Shown here piece after piece: positions 9,074-17,952 of a DNA stretch of 64,000 nt. Both the position numbers and the translations under genes were made by a program. Position 1 is the stretch's first letter; each line of letters starts with the position of its first letter. Source of the stretch: an uncultured Porphyromonas sp. (GTDB lineage Bacteria > Bacteroidota > Bacteroidia > Bacteroidales > Porphyromonadaceae); NCBI RefSeq assembly GCF_938023125.1, contig NZ_CALHDW010000017.1, positions 124,001 through 188,000 on the forward strand, written 5' to 3'. The notes beneath the pieces were generated by a model that saw only the letters and a program-made list of their open reading frames with translations, ran no database searches and was not told where the DNA came from.

Positions 9074-9658
9074 ATGATGAACAGAAAATGCCATTGGTTC
9101 TACCGTACAATCCTTTGCGGAGCTACCCTTTTGGTCTCTATCGCACCTAGCCTTGCACAAGAAAAAAGTGACACAAAAAGCGGTGTCCCCAAGACCCTTA
9201 TAAGTACCGCACCTCAGCACCTTCTTTTTGGAATTGACCTAGGGCTCGAACGCTCCCTCACTCCCAATTTTTCTCTCGGTGCCGATCTCACAACGCACCT
9301 CTGGCTTTTGGAAATGCCTAACATAGCGATCTCCCCGATGGCTAAATACTATTTCACGGGTACTGTAGGCGCGGGGATTTACGCTCGAGTAAAGGCTGTG
9401 GCGGGTTACTTCTTCGGTGCTACAGTATTCGATGCGCCCTATTACGCAGGCGGGGGAGTAGGATTCGGATTTTTACTTCCTATAGGGAAAACCGGACGTT
9501 GGCACCTAGGTGCCGATTGCGGGATCAAGCTAGCCATTCCCTTTGGTGACGGAGGAGATCGTCCAGCCTTAGGAGGAGACTGGGGAATAACCTACTACAC
9601 TCTACTAAGCCCGGCAGCTATTCCGGAACTATCTGTTAGGATTGCCTACAGCCTCTAG
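9074..9658 (+). CDS. Predicted small outer-membrane beta-barrel protein, tandem copy 3
   Basis: Third tandem paralog, starting 716 bp after copy 2 and close to copies 2 and 4 in nucleotide sequence. Signal peptide ends SLAQ. Distinctive residues: FFGATVFDAPYYAGGG, and GDGGDRPALGGDWG in the variable segment. The body and C-terminus are as in the other copies. The strong nucleotide similarity of both coding and spacer DNA shows recent duplication and makes the set prone to recombination. Function unknown; outer-membrane location is inferred from signal peptide and amphipathic strand pattern. Confidence 0.75.
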   Translation: MMNRKCHWFYRTILCGATLLVSIAPSLAQEKSDTKSGVPKTLISTAPQHLLFGIDLGLERSLTPNFSLGADLTTHLWLLEMPNIAISPMAKYYFTGTVGAGIYARVKAVAGYFFGATVFDAPYYAGGGVGFGFLLPIGKTGRWHLGADCGIKLAIPFGDGGDRPALGGDWGITYYTLLSPAAIPELSVRIAYSL

Positions 9659-9790
9659 TCCGGCAATTTAGTTCTCTACACCGAGCGGCTAGCAACCATT
9701 ACGTAGCCGATATTCGTTGCTGTACTACGCTCTTGCTTAGTCTCGACTCTACAATAAAATAACACCAACAACACTCTAATTAACAAAGCA

Positions 9791-10375
9791 ATGATGAATA
9801 GGAAACACCATTGGCTCTACCACGCAATCCTTTGCGGAGCCGCTCTTTTGGCCTCTATCGCACCTAGCCTTGCACAACAAAAAAGTGACACAAAAAGCGG
9901 TGTCCCCCAGACCCTTATAAGTACCGCACCTCAGCACCTTCTTTTTGGAATTAACCTAGGGGTCGAACGTGCGCTCTCTCCCAAATTTTCTCTCGGTGCC
10001 GATCTTACAACGCACCTCTGGCTTTTGGAAATGCCTAACATAGCCATCTCTCCCATGGCAAGATACTACTTCTCGGGAACTTTTGGGTCAGGGTTTTACG
10101 CTCAAGTAAAGGCTGTGGCGGGTTCCTTCTTTGGCACCACCACAGCATTAGGCAAGCCCTATTATGCCGGCGGGGGAGTAGGATGCGGATTCTTACGCCC
10201 TATAGGGAATAGCGGACGTTGGTACTTGGGCGCTGAGGCAGGCCTAAAACTAGCCTTTCCTTTCGGTCCCGATAATCGGTCAGTCGGAGGGGGAGAATGG
10301 GGGATAGCCTACTACTCTCTACTAAGCCCTGCATCTATTCCGGAACTATCTATAAGGATTGCCTACCGTCTCTAG
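9791..10375 (+). CDS. Predicted small outer-membrane beta-barrel protein, tandem copy 4
   Basis: Fourth and last tandem paralog, starting 717 bp after copy 3. Signal peptide ends SLAQ. It has one extra residue in the first variable segment (FFGTTTALGKPYY) and one fewer in the second (GPDNRSVGGGEWG), so total length stays 194. The sequence just after its stop is the same spacer seen behind the other copies and runs into the 3' end of the convergent B3/B4 gene. Function unknown. Confidence 0.75.
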   Translation: MMNRKHHWLYHAILCGAALLASIAPSLAQQKSDTKSGVPQTLISTAPQHLLFGINLGVERALSPKFSLGADLTTHLWLLEMPNIAISPMARYYFSGTFGSGFYAQVKAVAGSFFGTTTALGKPYYAGGGVGCGFLRPIGNSGRWYLGAEAGLKLAFPFGPDNRSVGGGEWGIAYYSLLSPASIPELSIRIAYRL

Positions 10376-10392
10376 TCCAGCAATTTAGTTCT

Positions 10393-11085
10393 CTACACCG
10401 AGCGGCTAGCAACAGTTGTAGAGTCGATATCTGTTGCATGTACAAACCGCCGGAGTAGCTCGATAGTCTGCTCTTTTGCCTCTTGCAGAAGGGCGTCTCC
10501 TCCCTCCTCTTGGGGTACATAATTATTGATAAAGATCAGAGCGTTGCGAGTAGATAATTCTACTTTGCTGCGCTCTGAGTCGCTTGTAGGGGTCGCAAAA
10601 GTACCTAAAGCATCTTCGTAAATGGGCAACCCCTCCACGTTAAGCACGCCACGGCCAATCCCCTCGAAGTGGTCATCGGCAGAGCCAATACGCAATGTTA
10701 TATCCCCTTGTAGGGTATCGGCATCGAAGACGCCAAGTGAATACCCCGTAGCTATGGAGACGATATTGCCCAAATCGACAAGCTGATTGACCCAATACAA
10801 CCCCAAGCCTTTGACAATACGTCGGCGCAACTGCTCGGCAGCCGGTCGGTAGCGATTGGGATCTTTGCCACAGAGTTTGTAAGCTGCTCTCGTATAATGG
10901 ATGGCAGGCATCTCCTTTATCTTATCTAGTTGCGTGGTGAGAACCACTTGTGCCATGAGCCTATCCATCTCCATTTTGAGCAGGTGGTCTGTAGGCATAT
11001 TAGAGACCTTTGCCTCAATTATTGCCATGGAAAAATGGGGACAAAGCCGAGCAAAGTCAGGGGCTATGGATACATGGTGTCGCAT
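10393..11085 (-). CDS. B3/B4 (tRNA-editing-like) domain protein
   Basis: 230-residue soluble protein resembling the stand-alone B3/B4 domain family, related to the editing module of phenylalanyl-tRNA synthetase beta chain. Such proteins are thought to bind or hydrolyse mischarged tRNA, but biochemical roles are poorly defined. Recognisable segments are NRYRPAAEQLRRRIVKG, LVDLGNIVSIATGYSLGVFD, LRIGSADDHFEGIGRG and NALIFINNYVP. It converges on the four-gene outer-membrane array, and its last 15 or so codons lie in DNA homologous to the array spacers. No operon partner is adjacent: obg ends 91 bp beyond its start. Confidence 0.78.
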   Translation of the reverse strand: MRHHVSIAPDFARLCPHFSMAIIEAKVSNMPTDHLLKMEMDRLMAQVVLTTQLDKIKEMPAIHYTRAAYKLCGKDPNRYRPAAEQLRRRIVKGLGLYWVNQLVDLGNIVSIATGYSLGVFDADTLQGDITLRIGSADDHFEGIGRGVLNVEGLPIYEDALGTFATPTSDSERSKVELSTRNALIFINNYVPQEEGGDALLQEAKEQTIELLRRFVHATDIDSTTVASRSV

Positions 11086-11176
11086 AAAAGTTTAGATAAA
11101 ATCATAGCTGCCCCAATAGGTTTGCAGCTATGGATATGTAGTACTTTGGTAAGGATTTAGACTTGAGGAGAGAGGG

Positions 11177-12355
11177 TTAATCGTTGAGCCCTAGCTCATC
11201 TTTTACCTCATCATCCCACTCAATATCAAGCAATTCGTCCTCGTCGTCCTCGTCGTCTTCTAGCCACTCAATAGCTCCCTCTTTATTGTAAAGAGCATCA
11301 TCGTCGTGGAGAGTCTCTACCTGCATGGCCTCGCGTACCAGCTCTGTATTGTCGTAGGGCATCTCACGATTGAGCTCCTGCCAGAGCAGGTCTTTTAGTT
11401 CTGTAAGGCCACGTTGCGCCACTGCCGAGATGAAAACATGAGGTAGCTCTTGAGGAATTTCTTCACGAACCATCTCGATCAATTCGTCGTCGGCCAAGTC
11501 GCATTTGGTAATTGCCAGGAGACGACGCTTAGAACCCAACCCCGGATTGTACTTGAGCAACTCGGCAAGCAAGACTTCATACTCCCGATAGATATGCTCC
11601 GTATCAATAGGGATCATAAAGAGGAGGATGGAATTGCGTTCGATATGGCGGAGGAAGCGAAGCCCTAATCCACGTCCCTCTGCAGCACCCTCGATAATAC
11701 CGGGGATATCTGCCATTACAAAGGAGCGATTATCTCTATAACTAACAATTCCGAGGTTAGGAACAAGGGTAGTAAAGGGATAGTCGGCAATCTTGGGTTT
11801 AGCCGCTGTTATGGCACTCAATAGCGTAGACTTACCGGCATTGGGCAAGCCAACCAACCCTACATCGGCAAGGGTCTTGAGCTGCAAGATGATCTCACGC
11901 TCCTGTGCCGGTTCGCCGGGTTGTGCAAAACGAGGAGCCTGATTGGTAGCATTTTTGAAGAAAGAATTTCCCTTCCCTCCACGCCCCCCCTTGAGGAGTA
12001 GTTTTTGCTCTTCGTGGCGCGTAACATCGAGGATAAACTCCCCGGTTGTAGCGTCATACACGGAGGTACCAAGGGGCACCTCTATTATCACATCATTACC
12101 CGAAGAGCCGGTCTTGAGAGCACCTGCACCACTCTCGCCACTCGGGGCATATATATGCCGATTGAAACGCAAGTGAAGAAGCGTCCAATAATTACGGTTG
12201 GCGCGAATGTAAATACTCCCGCCATTACCACCATCTCCCCCATCGGGTCCACCTTTGGGGATATATTTTTCACGACGGAAGTGTGCCGAACCTCTACCGC
12301 CCTTACCTGAGCGGCAGTAGATCTTCACATAGTCTACAAAATTGCTTTCTGCCAT
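11177..12355 (-). CDS. obg: GTPase Obg/CgtA (ribosome assembly)
   Basis: Large-subunit assembly GTPase. The N-terminal Obg fold (residues 1-158) has the typical Gly-rich run (SGKGGRGSAHFRREK, GGPDGGDGG). The G domain follows with P-loop GLPNAGKST near 166, DIPGIIEGA as G3 and TKCDLAD as the TKxD-type G4. The C-terminus is a strongly acidic tail of about 50 residues (DDEDDEDE...). Third gene of an hpt-adk-obg run transcribed on the minus strand, 17 bp after adk. This grouping is common in Bacteroidales. 392 residues, normal length. Confidence 0.96.
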   Translation of the reverse strand: MAESNFVDYVKIYCRSGKGGRGSAHFRREKYIPKGGPDGGDGGNGGSIYIRANRNYWTLLHLRFNRHIYAPSGESGAGALKTGSSGNDVIIEVPLGTSVYDATTGEFILDVTRHEEQKLLLKGGRGGKGNSFFKNATNQAPRFAQPGEPAQEREIILQLKTLADVGLVGLPNAGKSTLLSAITAAKPKIADYPFTTLVPNLGIVSYRDNRSFVMADIPGIIEGAAEGRGLGLRFLRHIERNSILLFMIPIDTEHIYREYEVLLAELLKYNPGLGSKRRLLAITKCDLADDELIEMVREEIPQELPHVFISAVAQRGLTELKDLLWQELNREMPYDNTELVREAMQVETLHDDDALYNKEGAIEWLEDDEDDEDELLDIEWDDEVKDELGLND

Positions 12356-12372
12356 CTACCCTCAGCAGTCGC

Positions 12373-12948
12373 CTAAGCGAGTTTATCAATAATTTGGTAG
12401 AGACGCTCGGAGATCTCCTCTACTTTACCGGTACCATCGACCAAATGGAGATTACCCTGCTGGGCATAATACTCCGAGACGGGAGCCGTCTGTGTACGAT
12501 AGACCTTAAGTCTATTGTTAATGGTATCTATGTTGTCATCGCTACGATCCTCCTTCTCTTTGCGGAGGAGCAAACGCTCAATTACCATTTCATCGGGCAC
12601 AGAAAGCTCGAGCATAGCACTCACCTTGGTCTGGTGACGCTTGAGCAAAAGATCGAGGGCTTGGGCCTGACCTACGGTACGAGGGAAGCCATCGAAGACA
12701 AAGCCTTTTACATCGGGATGAGAGGCAACGAGGTCTTCCATCATGCCAATGATCACCTCATCGGGTACCAAGTGACCGGCCTCTATCAAAGCCTTAGCCT
12801 TGAGGCCTAGCGCTGTCTCCGCCTTAATCTCTGCACGGAGAATATCTCCGGTCGATACATGCATTAGCTGATAACGCTGTACCAAATTGGCACTTTGAGT
12901 ACCCTTGCCCGACCCCGGGGCTCCAAATAAGATTAGGTTTATCATCAC
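12373..12948 (-). CDS. adk: Adenylate kinase
   Basis: Interconverts ATP + AMP and 2 ADP. P-loop GAPGSGKGT at residues 8-16, AMP-binding DGFPRT near 85 and the LID region LLRKEKEDRSDD. The LID is the short form without a zinc-binding cysteine set, as in other Bacteroidetes. 191 residues. Its start overlaps the stop of hpt by four bases, so the two are translationally coupled. Confident assignment. Confidence 0.97.
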   Translation of the reverse strand: MMINLILFGAPGSGKGTQSANLVQRYQLMHVSTGDILRAEIKAETALGLKAKALIEAGHLVPDEVIIGMMEDLVASHPDVKGFVFDGFPRTVGQAQALDLLLKRHQTKVSAMLELSVPDEMVIERLLLRKEKEDRSDDNIDTINNRLKVYRTQTAPVSEYYAQQGNLHLVDGTGKVEEISERLYQIIDKLA

Positions 12949-13481
12949 TCTTTGAGTTTGTAAATATCTCGGAGCATACGCCCTCTATCATCGAAATCTA
13001 AGCCGTGGCCTACAATAAAATCGTTGTCGATCTCAAGCCCTACATAGTCTGCTTTTACATCACACTTTAGAGCCTTGGGTTTTGTGAGCATGGCTGCGAT
13101 ACGCACCTCTAGAGCCCCCTCATCGAGGTATAAGGCCTTTACATTTTGCATCGTATAGCCGGAGTCGATAAGATCCTCCAAGATCACAACGTGACGCCCC
13201 TTGAGGGGAGCACTAACGGGCATTACCTCCTTAAGGCTGAAGGTAGACTGCGTCCCTTGATACGACGAGTAGCGAGCAAAAGCGACCTCATGCTCTGTGC
13301 CGATATAACTCAGCAACTCAGAGGCAAACATAAAGGCGCCGTTCATGATCACCACGTAGAGGGGATCTTTGCCTTCCATGTCTGCTCGTATCTCGTCTGC
13401 CATACGACGGATGGCAGCATCAATCTCACGATAAGTAATGTAAGGTGCAAATACCCTTCCGTAAAGCTCTATATCTTCCAT
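12945..13481 (-). CDS. hpt: Hypoxanthine phosphoribosyltransferase
   Basis: Purine salvage: hypoxanthine/guanine + PRPP to IMP/GMP. The PRPP-binding signature VVILEDLIDSGYTM is clear, and the C-terminal VGLEIDNDFIVGHGLDF is the nucleobase-binding part. I place the start at MEDIELYG (178 residues). The open frame extends eight codons further to a TTG, but a -7 box (TAACTTTG) overlies that codon, so transcription should begin about 14 nt before the ATG. First gene of the hpt-adk-obg operon. Confidence 0.93.
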   Translation of the reverse strand: MEDIELYGRVFAPYITYREIDAAIRRMADEIRADMEGKDPLYVVIMNGAFMFASELLSYIGTEHEVAFARYSSYQGTQSTFSLKEVMPVSAPLKGRHVVILEDLIDSGYTMQNVKALYLDEGALEVRIAAMLTKPKALKCDVKADYVGLEIDNDFIVGHGLDFDDRGRMLRDIYKLKE

Positions 13482-13502
13482 ACGAATCTCGTTCTTATGG
13501 GA

Positions 13503-13510
13503 CAAAGTTA
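13503..13510 (-). promoter_or_regulatory. Bacteroidetes -7 promoter box of hpt-adk-obg
   Basis: On the minus strand the sequence reads TAACTTTG, a full match to TAnnTTTG. A transcript beginning about seven bases later would have a leader of roughly 14 nt before the hpt ATG. No TTG at the usual 19-21 bp distance is visible. Confidence 0.6.
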
Positions 13511-13961
13511 GCTTATTCCGTTCAATCCTCTTCGTTTCTCAGTTGTTTTCTCCGAAAGAAGAGGGAGAAAAAGAGGGAAAACCTCCCAAAAGGAGCAAAG
13601 CAACCCCCGAAGGATCTTTTTTCTCTCTGGGTAGAAATAAAAAATTTACCACCCTAAACGATGGGGCATTTTAGGCTGAAATCCTCAGATTTCTCAGGCT
13701 AAATCTTTTTTATTCTCAGGCAAAAAGGGAACGACTTCTTGGGCAAGAAAAAAATCATCTTTAGGGGAATACTCAGAAAGGGAATAACCTCACTCATCCC
13801 CTAGCCCCAAACCATTTATTCTGCCTCCCCTTCAGGATAAAAAAAGGAATCTCTCCGTCGGCAAAGTCGTAACTCTACAAGAGCCACCTTGCACGTCCCC
13901 GGAAAGACTCCCTTTATCCCCTCTCGAGTAAAGCGAAGAGGGAGGGCGAAATATCTATCTC
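13511..13961. other. Intergenic region without a recognisable gene
   Basis: AT-rich stretch between divergent-looking boundaries of hpt and the 3' end of a lipoprotein gene. It contains repeated words around ctcaggc/ttaggct (13670-13730), which recur in the 32.8-kb intergenic region. No convincing ORF, tRNA or terminator for the upstream lipoprotein was found; short inverted repeats are weak. Confidence 0.5.
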
Positions 13962-14627
13962 TTAGTCTAGATCAGCGTCCTCATCAATATCTTCGTCAGC
14001 ATCACTACCCTCAAGCGAAACTACACCTTGCTTTGAAACAACAAAAGGAACTTCGTAGTATTCGATAGAGGTGCGGCCGGCGTTGCTTACCTTCTTAGCC
14101 TCCTTCTCAGTAACATTCAAAGTGAACTCACATACCCTCTCTCCATCATTACGAGAATTGTCGATACTATAAGAGTCAACACAGCAGAACTTAAGACCTT
14201 CTGCTTCAATTATCTTCTTGGCAGCATCGATCTGTTTTACATACTCTTCCGGAGAGATGCTCTTTACATCAAGTGCAGGAACATCCGAAAAATCGCGCCC
14301 CTCCCCGAGTGAGTAGGAAGAAAGGTTGCCAATAGTGCCATCTACAAAGAAGACCTGTTGCCACGCAGCACCATCCTTGTCTACCATCAATACACTGCAA
14401 TAGTTGAGTTCGTTGTCCAATTCTTGTCCCGAACGAGTCTCTCTCCTTAGGTTCAAGCCAATAACCTTAAACTTGTCGGCATCGACCTTCTTTTCGATTA
14501 TCTCTTGCACCTTTTCCCATGTCTCTTTTGTATCCGTGGGGACACCTACAATACTAGAGATTGCATTACAAGCAGAGAGCAACAAAGCCACTGCGCTTAC
14601 TCCTAAAACAGATAATTTCTTCATCAT
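13962..14627 (-). CDS. Predicted lipoprotein, function unknown
   Basis: 221 residues. The N-terminus MMKKLSVLG...LLLSACNA is a lipoprotein signal peptide with lipobox cysteine at residue 20. The mature part is mostly soluble, with a Lys/Glu-rich helix (ETWEKVQEIIEKKVDADKF) and an alternating beta-rich region (CSVLMVDKDGAAWQQVFFVDG). The C-terminus is very acidic (DADEDIDEDADLD). I recognise no family. A possible -7 box (TACCTTTG on the minus strand, 14658-14665) lies 31 bp upstream, so it is probably transcribed alone. Confidence 0.8.
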   Translation of the reverse strand: MMKKLSVLGVSAVALLLSACNAISSIVGVPTDTKETWEKVQEIIEKKVDADKFKVIGLNLRRETRSGQELDNELNYCSVLMVDKDGAAWQQVFFVDGTIGNLSSYSLGEGRDFSDVPALDVKSISPEEYVKQIDAAKKIIEAEGLKFCCVDSYSIDNSRNDGERVCEFTLNVTEKEAKKVSNAGRTSIEYYEVPFVVSKQGVVSLEGSDADEDIDEDADLD

Positions 14628-14657
14628 TTTGTTCTTAATCCTATTAACAAATTAGCG

Positions 14658-14665
14658 CAAAGGTA
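14658..14665 (-). promoter_or_regulatory. -7 promoter box of the lipoprotein gene
   Basis: TACCTTTG on the minus strand matches TAnnTTTG; expected transcription start is about 24 nt before the ATG. No good -33 TTG at the normal distance. Confidence 0.5.
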
Positions 14666-14760
14666 GAAAAAAATAAGACGGGAACCTCCTCTTTTTAGAT
14701 CAATAAAACAAGAGGAATCTCTTTTTTTAAGACTTTAATAGCGGAGAGGGTAAAATAAAA

Positions 14761-14796
14761 TCCCCAACCACCCTTAGACAAAAGGGCAATTGGGGA
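14761..14796 (-). terminator. Rho-independent terminator of the CoA-transferase-pckA operon
   Basis: On the minus strand the stem tccccaa...ttgggga encloses a second pairing (cccttttgtctaaggg), then TTTTATTTT. It sits 28 bp after the pckA stop codon. Confidence 0.85.
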
Positions 14797-14824
14797 ATAT
14801 CCTAAACGGATATGGGCGAGAACT

Positions 14825-16435
14825 TTAGTCTAGCTTTGGACCGGCTTCTACCAGTGCCTTACCGGCCTCATTACCGGTAAACTTGGTAAAGTTCTTGATG
14901 AAACGTTCGCTCAAGTCGCGTGCCTTAGCATCCCACTCGGAGGCATCAGCATATGTATCACGGGGGTCGAGGATTTTAGAATCTACCCCGGGAAGCTCCG
15001 TGGGAACCGTAAAACGGAAGTAGGGGATCTCCTTGGTGGGCGCCTTATCTATAGAGCCATCAAGGATCGCATCTATGATACCACGCGTATCCTTAATAGA
15101 GATACGCTTACCCGTTCCGTTCCAACCCGTATTTACAAGGTAGGCTTTAGCTCCAACGGCATTCATGCGCTTTACAAGCTCCTGTCCGTACTTTGTAGGA
15201 TGGAGAGAGAGGAAAGCTGCACCAAAGCAGGCGGAGAAAGTAGGAGTAGGCTCCGTAACTCCACGCTCTGTACCGGCGAGTTTTGCCGTAAATCCGGAGA
15301 GGAAGTAGTATTGCGTTTGCTCAGGCGTAAGGATAGAAACCGGAGGCAATACACCAAAGGCATCGGCCGAGAGGAAAATAACCTTAGAGGCGTGACCGGC
15401 CTTCGATACAGGCTTAACGATGTTCTCAATATGGTAGATTGGGTAAGATACACGGGTATTCTCCGTTACGCTCTTATCGCTAAAGTCGATCTTGCCGTTG
15501 GCATCTACGGTTACGTTCTCAAGAAGAGCATCACGACGGATTGCATTGTAAATGTCGGGTTCGCTCTCCTTGCTCAGATTAATAACCTTGGCATAGCAAC
15601 CACCTTCGTAGTTGAAAACGCCATCATCGTCCCAGCCGTGCTCGTCGTCTCCAATGAGCTTGCGCTTGGGGTCTGTAGAGAGCGTTGTCTTACCCGTACC
15701 CGAGAGACCGAAGAAGATGGCCGTCTCCTTACCATCCAGGCTTGTATTGGCAGAGCAGTGCATAGAAGCACGTCCACTTAGCGGATTGAGGTAATTCATG
15801 TAAGAGAACATACCCTTCTTCATTTCACCCCCATACCAAGTATTAAGGATAATCTGCATCTTTTCGGTGAGGTTAAATACTACAGCTGTCTCGCTATTCA
15901 AGCCGAGTTCTTTGTAGTTTTCCACCTTAGCCTTGGAGGCATTCATGATTACAAAGTCGGGTTCGCCAAAGTTGGCGAGCTCTTCGGCTGTGGGGCGAAT
16001 GAACATATTCGTCACAAAGTGAGCTTGCCAAGCCACCTCCATAATGAAACGGAGTTTGAGGCGAGTATTCTCATTGGCACCGCAGAAAGCGTCTACAACA
16101 AAAAGTCGTTTGTTGGAAAGCTCTTTGGTAGCGATCTTTTTGAGTTCAGTCCAAGCCTCGGGAGTGATGGGTTTATTATCGTTTTTGTACTCGTCGCTCG
16201 TCCACCAAATGGTATCGCGAGTTGTATCATCCAAGACGAAGAATTTATCCTGAGGAGAGCGCCCTGTGTAGATACCTGTCATCACATTAACCGCACCCAG
16301 CTCGGTGAGTTGCCCCTTTTCATAGCCCGTAAGCTCGGGTTTCATCTCCTCGGCAAAAAGCGTGTCATAGGAGGGATTATACAATACTTCTACGGGATCG
16401 AGGATATTGTACTTGCTAAGATCTATTTTACTCAT
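14825..16435 (-). CDS. pckA: Phosphoenolpyruvate carboxykinase (ATP)
   Basis: In succinate/propionate-forming Bacteroidales this enzyme usually runs towards oxaloacetate, fixing CO2 on PEP and making ATP. 536 residues. Motifs: the phosphate-binding loop GLSGTGKTTLS near 245, the preceding MHCSANTSLDG, the Mn-binding region LIGDDEHGWDD, and TRGIIDAILDG / NTGWNGTGKR near the end. It is 29 bp downstream of the CoA-transferase gene and ends at a good terminator. It feeds the same pathway as the mmd operon 8 kb away. Confidence 0.97.
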   Translation of the reverse strand: MSKIDLSKYNILDPVEVLYNPSYDTLFAEEMKPELTGYEKGQLTELGAVNVMTGIYTGRSPQDKFFVLDDTTRDTIWWTSDEYKNDNKPITPEAWTELKKIATKELSNKRLFVVDAFCGANENTRLKLRFIMEVAWQAHFVTNMFIRPTAEELANFGEPDFVIMNASKAKVENYKELGLNSETAVVFNLTEKMQIILNTWYGGEMKKGMFSYMNYLNPLSGRASMHCSANTSLDGKETAIFFGLSGTGKTTLSTDPKRKLIGDDEHGWDDDGVFNYEGGCYAKVINLSKESEPDIYNAIRRDALLENVTVDANGKIDFSDKSVTENTRVSYPIYHIENIVKPVSKAGHASKVIFLSADAFGVLPPVSILTPEQTQYYFLSGFTAKLAGTERGVTEPTPTFSACFGAAFLSLHPTKYGQELVKRMNAVGAKAYLVNTGWNGTGKRISIKDTRGIIDAILDGSIDKAPTKEIPYFRFTVPTELPGVDSKILDPRDTYADASEWDAKARDLSERFIKNFTKFTGNEAGKALVEAGPKLD

Positions 16436-16464
16436 AATCTGATTTTTATAAATTGAGAATTGTT

Positions 16465-17952
16465 TTATTTGTCGAAGTCAGCCAAACGCATATCGCCCTT
16501 CTCGGCAATGGCATGATGGAAGGCGAAGCAGGCTTTCAGGTCATGCGGGGTTTGTCCGTATTTCGTACGCTCTAGATATTCGTTGAGCAGCGGACGATAG
16601 TCGGGGTGTACACAGTTGTCTATAATGCAACGAGCACGCTTGCGAGGCGACAAGCCTCGCAGGTCGGCAATCCCATATTCCGTTATAATTACCTTCACAG
16701 AGTGCTCACTGTGGTCGAGATGCGACACCATGGGCACAAAGGCACTGATCTTGCCATCCTTTGCCGTGGAGGGCGTGGTGAAGATAGAAAGATAGGCATT
16801 ACGTGTAAAGTCGCCCGAGCCACCGATCCCATTCATCATGCGGGTCCCATTTACGTGGGTAGAGTTAATATTGCCGAAGATGTCGGCTTCGAGGGCTGTA
16901 TTGATGGTGATAACCCCTAATCGGCGCACGATCTCCGGGTTATTAGAATACTCCACGGGGCGGAGCAACAACTTGTCTTTGAAGAAGTCGAGATTGCTGT
17001 ATATTTCTTGGATTACAGAGCGACTTACCGATAGGGAGCAACCGCTGGCAAAGCGCACGCGTCCCTTTTTCATCAGCTCAATTACCGAGTCTTGTATCAC
17101 CTCTGTGTAAACCTCGAAAGAGGGAATACCCTCATTATCACCAAGAGAACCGAGCACGGCATTTGCCACATTGCCCACACCGCTCTGTACCGGCAGGAAC
17201 TCTTTGGGGATGCGTCCGGCCTCCAACTCGGTTTGTAAAAAGCGAGCCACGTTTTCGCCGATAGCCTTAGTCACATCATCAAGAGGGGTAAAGCTCCCTT
17301 CGTCGTTGGGTTCACTTGTCTCTACAATGGCCACAATCTTGTCGGGATCCACCTTAATAAAAGGTTGACCTACCCGATCACTCGGCTTGTAGATAGGCAA
17401 CTCTTTGCGATAAGGAGGGTCAAGGGGCTCTGCAATATCATGCATTCCCCGAATGGCAGCCGGGTGACGATCGTTGAGTTCTACGATTATTTTCTTTGCC
17501 AAATGGCATATAGTGGGCAAAATCCCCACGCCGGAAGTAGGAACAATTTCCCCCTCAGGCGTAACCTCAGCAGCCTCTACAATGGCCACATCTATATCCC
17601 CATAAAAACCATAACGCAGGTCTTGAGCAAGGGAAGACAAGTGCAAGTCTGTATAGTCTGTTTCTCCAGAATTGATTAGAGTTCTAAGGTCTTTATTTGA
17701 TTGATACGGGGCTCGAAAACGCACCGCCTTGGCGCGGGCAAGCATACCATCCAGGCGATCGCCTGTAGAAGCTCCCGTAAAAACGCCGATCGAAAAGGGG
17801 CGCCCCGCCTTATGTTCTTCTTCTGCACGTACGGCAATTGCTGCGGGCACAACTTTGGGGCACCCGGCAGGAGTAAATCCGCCAAAGCCCACATTAAAAC
17901 CATCTTGAACGAATGCCGCCGCTTCTTGGGCAGTCATCTTTTTTTTCTCCAT
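16465..17952 (-). CDS. Succinyl-CoA:acetate CoA-transferase / acetyl-CoA hydrolase family
   Basis: 495 residues of the acetyl-CoA hydrolase/transferase (Cat1/ScpC-like) family. Signatures: NVGFGGFTPAGCPK near residue 20, MNGIGGSGDFTRNAYLS near 370, and the EYGIADLRG motif near 430. In propionate fermenters such an enzyme moves CoA from propionyl-CoA or acetyl-CoA to succinate, closing the succinate-propionate cycle. The neighbour pckA and the mmd operon support this over simple acetyl-CoA hydrolysis, but sequence alone does not settle the acyl acceptor. The start was taken at MEKKKMTAQE. A long leader is likely (see the 18.3-kb promoter). Confidence 0.9.
   Translation of the reverse strand: MEKKKMTAQEAAAFVQDGFNVGFGGFTPAGCPKVVPAAIAVRAEEEHKAGRPFSIGVFTGASTGDRLDGMLARAKAVRFRAPYQSNKDLRTLINSGETDYTDLHLSSLAQDLRYGFYGDIDVAIVEAAEVTPEGEIVPTSGVGILPTICHLAKKIIVELNDRHPAAIRGMHDIAEPLDPPYRKELPIYKPSDRVGQPFIKVDPDKIVAIVETSEPNDEGSFTPLDDVTKAIGENVARFLQTELEAGRIPKEFLPVQSGVGNVANAVLGSLGDNEGIPSFEVYTEVIQDSVIELMKKGRVRFASGCSLSVSRSVIQEIYSNLDFFKDKLLLRPVEYSNNPEIVRRLGVITINTALEADIFGNINSTHVNGTRMMNGIGGSGDFTRNAYLSIFTTPSTAKDGKISAFVPMVSHLDHSEHSVKVIITEYGIADLRGLSPRKRARCIIDNCVHPDYRPLLNEYLERTKYGQTPHDLKACFAFHHAIAEKGDMRLADFDK

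Larger units (their letters stand above)
7642..10437 (+). repeat. Tandem duplication, four units of 716-717 bp
   Basis: Start-to-start distances of the four paralogs are 716, 716 and 717 bp. Each unit is gene plus about 131 bp of spacer. The spacers are related too: each begins (t)ccggcaatttagttctctacacc or a close variant. The copy of this spacer behind gene 4 is the authentic 3' end of the convergent B3/B4 gene (its TAG stop and last codons). The original duplicated unit therefore seems to have carried the tail of that neighbour, and the first three spacers hold decayed antisense remnants of it. Confidence 0.85.

Noticed and set aside
15172..15781. Long ORFs on both strands inside pckA, and similar ones inside mmdA and groEL
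   Set aside because: Shadow frames of strongly biased conserved genes.
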